This document shows positions 6,340-11,071 of a stretch of 11,071 nucleotides of DNA, piece after piece (the first letter of the stretch is position 1; each line of letters begins with the position of its first letter). The DNA lies in NCBI GenBank assembly GCA_026770585.1, contig MU646573.1, forward strand, positions 180,512 to 191,582. The letters are read 5' to 3'. The notes beneath the pieces were generated by a model that saw only the letters and a program-made list of their open reading frames with translations, was not told the DNA's origin and searched no databases. Source of the stretch: Baffinella frigidus (lineage: Eukaryota > Cryptophyceae > Cryptomonadales > Baffinellaceae). Position numbers and translations under genes: made by a program.

Positions 6340-6506
6340 TAGCAAATCTCACCCTTAAGATAGCACAGAACTGTGATTCAAATCAAATCCGTTTCCACAT
6401 GAAACCTCCGTCTCAGGCCGTGACTAAATCTGCGAAAGATCACGCTTTGCGAATTTGCGGCGTTTTTTTTTCAGGAGGGCGAGACTGATCGAGCGGGGCA
6501 ACCAAG

Positions 6507-6659
6507 GAAGGATGCTGCCAGCCCGACTTTCCGTTACCTTATCCGTAGGGACCCCCCTACGTCCCTACGGGCTGCCTACTGTAGGGTCCTGGGTCTTAAC
6601 GCTTAGGGGTTATGCAAAATCCCTCTGAAGTCCGCTGTCCGGACTAGACACCGCTTGCA
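6507..6659 (+). repeat. 153-bp direct repeat, copy 1
   Basis: This copy is about 97 percent identical to 6905-7057 and 398 bp away. It includes the hairpin CCGTAGGGAC/GTCCCTACGG (6541-6568) and the stretch GTCCGCTGTCCGGACTAGAC. Its first bases (GGATGCTGCCAGCC) resemble the start of exon 2 in reverse complement. Confidence 0.9.
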
Positions 6660-6811
6660 GCTTCGGCAGCCCTATGCACAGACTACTGCAAAGCCACAGG
6701 GGAAGTCTCAAATTCTTGGACACGGCTCTAAAATCACTTGTAAGTTACCTTTTGACGATTTTTGGTCACGTCCTTGGGGTAGAAATTGCCTTTTGAGGAG
6801 AAAATGGCTCC

Positions 6812-6843
6812 AAAGTAGCGGACACCAGAGTGTCCGCTACTTT
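6812..6843. repeat. 14-bp perfect hairpin
   Basis: AAAGTAGCGGACAC-CAGA-GTGTCCGCTACTTT forms a 14-bp stem with a 4-base loop, inside the first unit of the 398-bp duplication and absent from the second. Confidence 0.8.
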
Positions 6844-6904
6844 TTGACACTTCCCTTGGGGCTTTCCATTAAGAGAGTGTAGACGGGGCGGGCGGGGGAC
6901 CAGA

Positions 6905-7057
6905 GAAGGATGCTGCCAGCCCGACTTTCCGTTACCTTATCCGTAGGGACCCCCATACGTCCCTACGGGCTGCCTACTGTAGGGTCCTGGGTCTTAACGC
7001 TTAGGGGTTAAGCACACTCCCTTTGAAGTCCGCTGTCCGGACTAGACACCGCTTGCA
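6905..7057 (+). repeat. 153-bp direct repeat, copy 2
   Basis: Second copy of 6507-6659. It is preceded by GAGAGTGTAGACGGGGCGGG. A third, truncated unit start (GAGAGTGTGGACTGGGCGGG, then GGATGCTGCCAG) lies at 7162-7209, so this is a partial tandem array with units of unequal length. Confidence 0.9.
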
Positions 7058-7376
7058 TTTGGGCCCAAAAGCCCTGCGTAGCCCGCTGTGTGGTTTGTGT
7101 GGTTTCCTATGTTTACTATGCCCACAATTCCAATGTTCCACATTCGGCAGCCCTATGCACAGAGAGTGTGGACTGGGCGGGCGGGGGGACCAGAGAAGGA
7201 TGCTGCCAGAGGATCCCCCCCTGCTCCTCGTCGCCATCCTGCATTTCCGCAAATGGATTTCGATATTAAATAGAGATTGATTAATTCCGATATTAAATGG
7301 ATATTAATTATGATGTTAATTCTGATTAGTGGAGACACCGCTCATCAAATTTGATCTCGGAGGATAAGATAATCAG

Positions 7377-7642
7377 TTCCCATGTTTGGTGCTGTGTCAG
7401 GCATGGGTGTGCTGCCAAGACATTACACCCATCACACGTCTTAGCATCACATCCATCACACGTCTTAGCATCACATAATGGATGGAGGCGTTGGAGACGA
7501 ATTGTAACGTATTGGGTGATTTATGCTGGAGACGAAAATGGCGGCGCGCTACGAGGCGCTGGGCTCCCCCCTCGTCTTAGCATCACACCCATCACACGTC
7601 TTAGCGTCACATCCATGCCTGACACAGCATCAAACATGGGAA
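7377..7642. mobile_element. Inverted-repeat element with internal CATCACACGTCTTAG repeats
   Basis: GTTCCCATGTTTGGTGCTGT (7377) pairs with a complementary arm ending at 7642 over about 30 bases with one mismatch. Four direct repeats CATCACACGTCTTAGCATCA (two near each end, all on the same strand) lie inside. It has no coding capacity that I trust. Confidence 0.72.
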
Positions 7643-7662
7643 CTTGTTTGCAACAACCAACC

Positions 7663-7812
7663 TTATCTCAGAAAACGAGTTCTAAAACTCGTTTTCTTAA
7701 GTCAATCCCCTTACAATTTTGTCAACTTATGCGGAGAGTAAAGAATAAGTTGACGAATTTGTAGGGGAATTGACTTAAGAAAACGAGTTTTAGAACTCGT
7801 TTTCTGAGATAA
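7663..7812. mobile_element. 150-bp foldback MITE with AACC target duplication
   Basis: The arms 7663-7730 and 7745-7812 match at 64 of 68 bases around a 14-base loop. The ends are TTATCTCAGAAAACGAGTTC and its complement. AACC occurs on both sides (7659-7662 and 7813-7816) but only once in paralogous uninterrupted copies of the flank at 7866-7913 and 8202-8225, which fixes the insertion boundaries. Confidence 0.9.
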
Positions 7813-7913
7813 AACCTGACACGCCACGCGTGAAAGCCTAGCGTATCATACAGCCTGCGCCGAAATGGATAAACCAACCTGGCACGCCACGCATAAAAGC
7901 CTAGCATATCATA
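7813..7913 (+). repeat. Direct repeats GCACGCCACGCRTRAAAGCCTAGC
   Basis: ACACGCCACGCGTGAAAGCC...TATCATAC (about 7819-7851) and GCACGCCACGCATAAAAGCC...TATCATAC (about 7880-7913) are near-identical. The linking CAGCCTGCGCCGAAATGGAT (7851) recurs at 8083. Confidence 0.8.
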
Positions 7914-8269
7914 CCTACGCGGGAGAGCTACATGCCATTTTACGCCCTGCGTCCATCTATTATTTTCCCTTGAAATCGGCAAAAGTTGCCGCAAATGCCC
8001 ACAAATAATTGACTTTGACGGAAAAGTAACCGCAGGATATGGGGGGAAATGGCTCCAAGAAACCACCTGGTCCTCCCCCGTAGACAGCCTGCGCCGAAAT
8101 GGATGAACCACTCGGCAACACCACTCATCACAATTAATCTCGGAAGATTACATAATGAGTTCGCATTGTGAATATGCTAGGCGTGGGGTTTATCCAAAAT
8201 AGCAACAACCAACCTAGCATGCCACAAATAAACATGGCATGGAATTGGAACTGATTCGGGCATCACGAA

Positions 8270-8492
8270 AGGAGAGAGAGGAGAGAGAGGAGAGAGAGGA
8301 GAGAGAGGAGAGAGAGGAGAGAGAGGAGAGAGAGGAGAGAGAGAGAGGAGAGAGAGGAGAGAGAGAGAGGAGAGAGAGGAGAGAGAGAGAGGAGAGAGAG
8401 GAGAGAGAGAGAGGAGAGAGAGGAGAGAGAAAGAGGAGAGAGAGGAGAGAGAAAGAGAGGAGAGAGAGGAGAGAGAGAGAGAGGAGAGAGAG
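8270..8492. repeat. GA/GGAGAGAGA microsatellite beside intron 2 donor
   Basis: This is a 220-bp purine tract on the plus strand (pyrimidine on the gene strand), built from 9- and 13-base GGAGAGAGA units. It starts about 17 bases inside the inferred intron 2. Poly-Ser/Leu and poly-Arg/Glu frames across it are artefacts. Confidence 0.93.
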
Positions 8493-8509
8493 GCGGGCCG
8501 GAGGGGGAC

Positions 8510-8614
8510 CAGCAGGTAAGATCGGAGATCCCAGTAGACAACGAGCGCGCGATTCGAGAGAATGGCGAGGAGAAGCCCCGAGAGGATGCTGCCCAGCCGG
8601 TTGCCCAGCCCACC
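8510..8614 (-). CDS. Candidate exon 2: GGLGNR nucleotide-sugar motif of GT37-like fucosyltransferase
   Basis: The exon starts after GTGCGCAG at 8615, in phase 0, and reads GGLGNRLGSILSGLLLAIL, then SNRALVVYW and DLRSYLL. The pattern G-L-G-N-R followed by a small/hydrophobic helix and 'NRxLVV' is the N-terminal signature of fucosyltransferase families such as GT37 and GT23 (established knowledge), and it contributes to the GDP-fucose-binding half of the fold. Exon 1 ends in phase 0 and this exon begins in phase 0, so the join keeps the frame and places RRLLILDQRA directly before GGLGNR, as expected. The chosen donor is CTG|GTCCCC at 8509-8508; an earlier GT inside 'LVV' is possible but would cut the motif. 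Immediately past the donor lies a 220-bp GA/TC tract, so unspliced translation gives meaningless Ser/Leu repeats. A 43-bp partial copy of the exon start lies in intron 1 at 8808-8850. Confidence 0.72.
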
Positions 8615-8807
8615 CTGCGCACCAGCGACGCAACAGTCAACACACACGGATTCGAGAGACCGCTTAGCAGCCACCAAGGTCTTCACGGATGCAGTCCATC
8701 TAAATAATTTGTGCTAGAATCTTATCCATTGATGTGGATTCCAACCGGGATTTCCCCTGAGAATCCGGGGGAGAATATCTTCGGTCGCTGCTAAGTGGCA
8801 GCGATGC

Positions 8808-8850
8808 GAAGCCCCGAGAGGATGCTGCCCAGCCTGTTGCCTAGCCCGCC
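8808..8850 (-). pseudogene. Partial duplicate of exon 2 start
   Basis: Forty of 43 bases match 8572-8614, and the similarity continues into the upstream intron (GTTGACTKTTGCGTYG...CGCAG). It reads GGLGNRLGSILSGL in the same frame as exon 2 and then loses similarity, reaching a stop within seven codons. All three differences in the 43 bases are synonymous (GGT/GGC, CTG/CTA, CGG/AGG). It may be a relic of a diverged paralogue or of a duplicated acceptor. Confidence 0.7.
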
Positions 8851-8861
8851 CTGCGTGCCAA

Positions 8862-8990
8862 CGCAAAAGTCAACACACAGGAACGACAACGCAAAAGTCA
8901 ACGCACACGAACACCCTGCGTGCCAGCAACGCAACCGTCAAGAGCCGTGTGCATCACCAACCCAGCAGTCAACACACAAGAGCATCGCAC
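8862..8990 (-). repeat. Degenerate copies of the exon 2 acceptor region
   Basis: On the minus strand TGTTGACTTTTGCGTTG, TGCGTTGACTTTTGCGTTG, TTGACGGTTGCGTTGCTGGC followed by ACGCAGGGTG, and TGTTGACTGCTGGGTTGG all resemble the sequence just upstream of the true acceptor (TGTTGACTGTTGCGTCGCTG). The copy at 8919-8940 includes the CAG|GGTG junction but no exon continuation. Confidence 0.6.
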
Positions 8991-9185
8991 CCATGCGCGC
9001 CTCAACACCGTTGTAAAGTAACTCCTGATGATGCTACACGGATGGCGTGTCCCCGCAGAGAACTTCGGGAAAATTCATTTTCGTTTTTGAAAATTGTAGG
9101 TGTGGCGGGAGGTTCTTGAGAGAAAGAAAAGGGTAAAATTGCCAATTGTAAGACCCCCGCAACGAGCGCCAGCCCAACCGAGTTG

Positions 9186-9250
9186 TGTATCACTCAAATC
9201 AAGGCTCAAGGGCCTCATTTGGGACCTGTATCGAGAGTAATAAAGAAGAA
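9186..9250 (+). repeat. Dispersed repeat ending in AATAAAGAAGAAG, copy 2
   Basis: Second copy of the repeat at 3430-3493. Here the AAG tail has expanded to about 160 bases. Confidence 0.75.
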
Positions 9251-9404
9251 GAAGAAGAAGAAGAAAAAGCAGAAGAAGAAGAAGAAGAAGAAGCAGAAGA
9301 AGAAAAAGAAGAAGAAGAAGCAGAAGCAGAAGCAGAAGAAGAAGATTAAGCAGAAGAAGAAGAAGAAGAAGAAGAAGAAGAAGAAGAAAAAGAAGAAAAA
9401 GAAG
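9241..9404. repeat. AAG/GAA trinucleotide microsatellite
   Basis: A long interrupted AAG tract (with GCAG and AAAAAG variants). The poly-Lys frame through it continues with a Pro/Gln-rich tail to a stop at about 9540, but it lacks an independent sign of coding. Confidence 0.95.
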
Positions 9405-9438
9405 CCAGCCGAACCGCAGCAGGCGCCAGCACCAGCGG

Positions 9439-9636
9439 CCCACCAACCCTCACAGCGAGACCAAATCAACGAATTCTTGCAGCCATTTTTCCCTTGCAGG
9501 GCAGTCGAATCCGACCCCTCTGATTTTATAATGGCCCAATAAAAGCTCCTTTCTCAAGGTGTTGGGAGTTTTAAAAGTGCTTTGCACAAAAAAGGTTGAC
9601 AATCGTTGATTTGGTTCTCCCGTGAGGGTTGGCGGG
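9439..9636. mobile_element. Inverted-repeat element (CCCRCCAACCCTCAC ends)
   Basis: CCCACCAACCCTCAC...ACCAAATCAACG at 9439-9471 is matched in inverse by 9604-9636, with about 6 differences in 33 bases. Weaker pairing continues outward into GC-rich flanks. The 130-base centre holds no frame of note. Confidence 0.6.
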
Positions 9637-9659
9637 CGACGAGCGGCGCTGGGCCCTGT

Positions 9660-9808
9660 CATGTTTATCCGGGGAAACCTATTTTTCTTTAGTTTGATGG
9701 CTGGAAAATTACTACACAATTCGTTCTTATCAGTAATATTAAAGCATTTATGTAGTAATTTTCCTTGCCATCAAACTAAAAAAAAATCGGTTTCCCCGGA
9801 TAAACGTG
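9660..9808. mobile_element. 149-bp MITE with GTTTATCCGGGG ends
   Basis: CAYGTTTATCCGGGGAAACC at both ends in inverse orientation. The arms continue through TTTAGTTTGATGGC and GGAAAATTACTAC to about 55 bases. The centre TTATCAGTAATATTAAAGC is shared with the fragment at 3862. There is no coding capacity. Confidence 0.85.
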
Positions 9809-10273
9809 CTTCTGCATTTCACGACGTGATGGGGCCAGGCTGTTGAGCGCCGCAGTGGAAGAAGACTCTCATCTCGAGAGATAACTGAACCAGTTCCCTA
9901 ATTAGCGGTTTCATTTCATTACGAGGCCAAATCAAGTTCACAAAAAATGTGTGCCCTCGCCATGAGGGCAGAGACAAGCTCAACCGGGAACATGTGTAAT
10001 TCAAAACAAAACGGCCTATCAAACCGGACGCTGGCCCTAATTAAATTTACTTAGGGCCCTAATTAGCCTTGGTCCAACTCCTATGAACAAATAGGGATTC
10101 ATTTTCTTTTAAATTAAACATGTCTCCGGATTAAAGCTCGAGAGGCCTCTCGCGGCTCTCGCGCCACCGCGCGCAGCCACTCGAGGCTACAAGTGTGACT
10201 ATTTTCAAATAAGGAATCTTTTACAAGTGAAGGGGGGAAAAATATGTGTAGTAAATTTCACACAAATAGCAGC

Positions 10274-10330
10274 GTTTGGTCACGTATCTGGGGGAATTCC
10301 CCCAGAATTCCCCCAGATACGTGACCAAAC
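10274..10330. repeat. 25-bp perfect palindrome with nested palindrome
   Basis: The arms 10274-10298 (GTTTGGTCACGTATCTGGGG then GAATT) and 10306-10330 match perfectly around seven bases. The loop side also pairs: CTGGGGGAATTCCCCCAG is self-complementary, so two alternative folds compete. Confidence 0.92.
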
Positions 10331-10596
10331 CTGCCCGTGACTTGTACCAAATTCAACAACCCCACATTTAAAATACTCCCTCTTCCAGCCACCGCGCGCC
10401 GAGACAAGCTCTGTCTCTGTCTTTCAACGCACCGATGCCCGGGCTCTTTTCCGCTGCAACATTGACGGATTTGTACCGCGATCCCCAGCACGTCAACTTG
10501 AGAAAAGTCGGTCAACGCGAGCAAGGCAGAGCTTGGAGAGGGGGGGGCAATACATTCAGCAATGAAAGTATCGCATTCAAAAGCAGAACAAGAATC

Positions 10597-10790
10597 TACA
10601 ATTAAAATAGTTGAGGAAGATGTTCAAAAACCTGGTTAAGGAAGATCTTACAACGTAAATAGTTGAGGAAGGTGTTACAAGTTCGTAAAATAGTTAAGGA
10701 AGTTGTTAAAAGGTCTTACAAAGTAAATAGTTAAGGAAGTTGTTAAAAGGTCTTACAAAGTAAATAGTCAAGGAAGTTGTTAAAATTTCC
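10597..10790 (+). repeat. 37-bp tandem array
   Basis: About five units of AAAGTAAATAGTTAAGGAAG plus TTGTTAAAAGGTCTTAC. The two rightmost units are nearly identical and the left ones decay. It ends about 20 bases from the exon 1 donor. Confidence 0.85.
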
Positions 10791-10812
10791 AAGACATTAA
10801 GGGGGGAGAGAC

Positions 10813-11071
10813 CGCGCGCTGGTCGAGGATGAGGAGGCGGCGCTCCTCCCGCGGCGTTCCCGGCAGCGCCATGCGCGCGTGCAGCGCAGCATACTCACCC
10901 AGGAGCGCTGCGCCCGCGCGGGCGTCGTCGTCGTCCTCCTCCTCCGACCAGGCCTTCTCGTCGAACGCGGCGGAGAGCAGCTCGGCCGCTGCCGCGCTGC
11001 TGCTCCCATCCGAGGAGCACCCCGCCGCCCCGTGGCACACCCCGTCCTGTTGCTCCGCGGAGGAGGAGGGG
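10813..11071 (-). CDS. Candidate exon 1 (partial) of GT37-like fucosyltransferase gene
   Basis: This frame is open from the window edge and reads about 86 codons before a possible donor GCG|GTCTCT at 10812-10811, leaving phase 0. Codon third positions are almost all G or C, unlike the AT-rich sequence to its left. The first part is low-complexity Ser/Ala and acidic (SEEEDDDD), typical of a flexible stem. It is followed by LLGEYAALHARMALPGTP and RRLLILDQRA. Plant GT37 fucosyltransferases carry a comparable 'L..Y..LH' block shortly before the GLGNR motif, and exon 2 begins with exactly that motif. Without splicing the frame would run on to a stop at 10780 through AT-rich sequence. No membrane segment is visible; if the enzyme has a Golgi anchor it must lie upstream, beyond the window. 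I infer the family from the order of motifs; the coding call for this piece is stronger than the family call. Confidence 0.6.

Larger units (their letters stand above)
5992..8509 (-). other. Intron 2 (inferred), repeat-filled
   Basis: This 2.5-kb stretch runs from GTCCCCCTCC (8509) to TTGCGGCAG (5992). It contains the GA/TC tract, dispersed direct repeats around 7335-8240, the 7663-7812 foldback, an inverted repeat at 7377-7642, the 398-bp duplication (6481-7209), the TA-flanked MITE 6144-6339 and an AT-rich part near exon 3 (6010-6130). Bases 6345-6480 show nothing recognisable. Bases 7260-7330 are AT-rich with a short ATTAAATRGA-type repeat. Confidence 0.5.
8615..10812 (-). other. Intron 1 (inferred), repeat-filled
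   Basis: This 2.2-kb stretch runs from GTCTCTCC (10812) to GTGCGCAG (8615), phase 0 on both sides. From its 5' end on the minus strand it holds a 37-bp tandem array, a palindrome at 10274-10330, an unremarkable AT-rich part (9810-10270, with small palindromes at 9873-9885 and 10033-10062), an inverted-repeat element (9660-9808), a second inverted repeat (9439-9636), an AAG tract, and a cluster of degenerate copies of the 3' splice region (8805-8990). The branch point is not identifiable. Confidence 0.55.

Noticed and set aside
7001-7280. Frames over the duplicated unit and its flank
   Set aside because: They are not conserved between the two copies and have no recognisable motif.
8177-8686. 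Single long minus-strand frame across the GA/TC tract
   Set aside because: Only the 8510-8614 part looks like protein. The rest is Ser/Leu repeat from the microsatellite, and the upstream part is better read as intron.
9183-9542. Plus-strand frame with poly-Lys and a Pro/Gln-rich tail
   Set aside because: Most of it is the AAG microsatellite; the tail lies within an inverted-repeat element, and no start context or conserved domain is seen.
9231-9545. AATAAA sequences as polyadenylation signals of the main gene
   Set aside because: They are on the plus strand, whereas the gene candidate is on the minus strand.
10258-10524. 88-codon minus-strand frame
   Set aside because: It reads through a perfect palindrome; composition is not like the GC-rich exons and no motif is seen.

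Overview
The window looks like nuclear DNA of a eukaryote, most likely a unicellular alga or another plant-like protist. The reasons are arrays of the plant/alga-type telomere repeat TTTAGGG and its variants, a split gene with GT-AG introns, very GC-rich third codon positions confined to short islands, and many hairpin-type miniature transposons. The lineage cannot be fixed from this sequence. Nothing bacterial (operons, ribosome binding sites, long intact genes) is present.

The main reading is that most of the window is one minus-strand gene cut into five short GC-rich exon candidates: 10813-11071, 8510-8614, 5893-5991, 2693-2839 and 1076-1204. In that order the pieces follow the layout of a plant-type (GT37-like) fucosyltransferase domain: an N-terminal stem ending in an 'LLGEYAALH' block, the nucleotide-sugar motif GGLGNRL, a middle segment, a 'NPHYYLPLLASNP ... 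LFNFLFKLAPYL' block, and an 'RTRTH...LFYACGTSL' block. Each proposed boundary has GT/AG dinucleotides and falls between codons (phase 0), so every internal piece is a multiple of three and the frame stays open. The 5' end lies beyond the right edge. The 3' end is not identified. The substrate is unknown, and transcription or activity cannot be judged.

The introns of about 1.5-3.1 kb are packed with repeats. Intron 1 (8615-10812) holds a duplicated piece of exon 2, an AAG microsatellite, two inverted-repeat elements, a near-perfect palindrome and a 37-bp tandem array. Intron 2 (5992-8509) holds a GA/TC tract beside the donor, a 150-bp foldback element with internal empty-site copies, a 398-bp partial tandem duplication and a TA-flanked MITE. 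Intron 3 (2840-5892) holds a 23-bp minisatellite array, three copies of a 177-bp inverted-repeat element, a TGTAGGG array and several hairpins. Intron 4 (1205-2692) holds a second copy of the TA-flanked MITE, a hairpin element and a CT tract. The left end (1-1075) holds degenerate TTTAGGG repeats and an inverted copy of the intron 4/exon 5 junction.

The points most worth following are the split gene with repeat-built introns, the recurrent partial copies of its 3' splice junctions, and the intronic inverted repeats that bracket exon 5.
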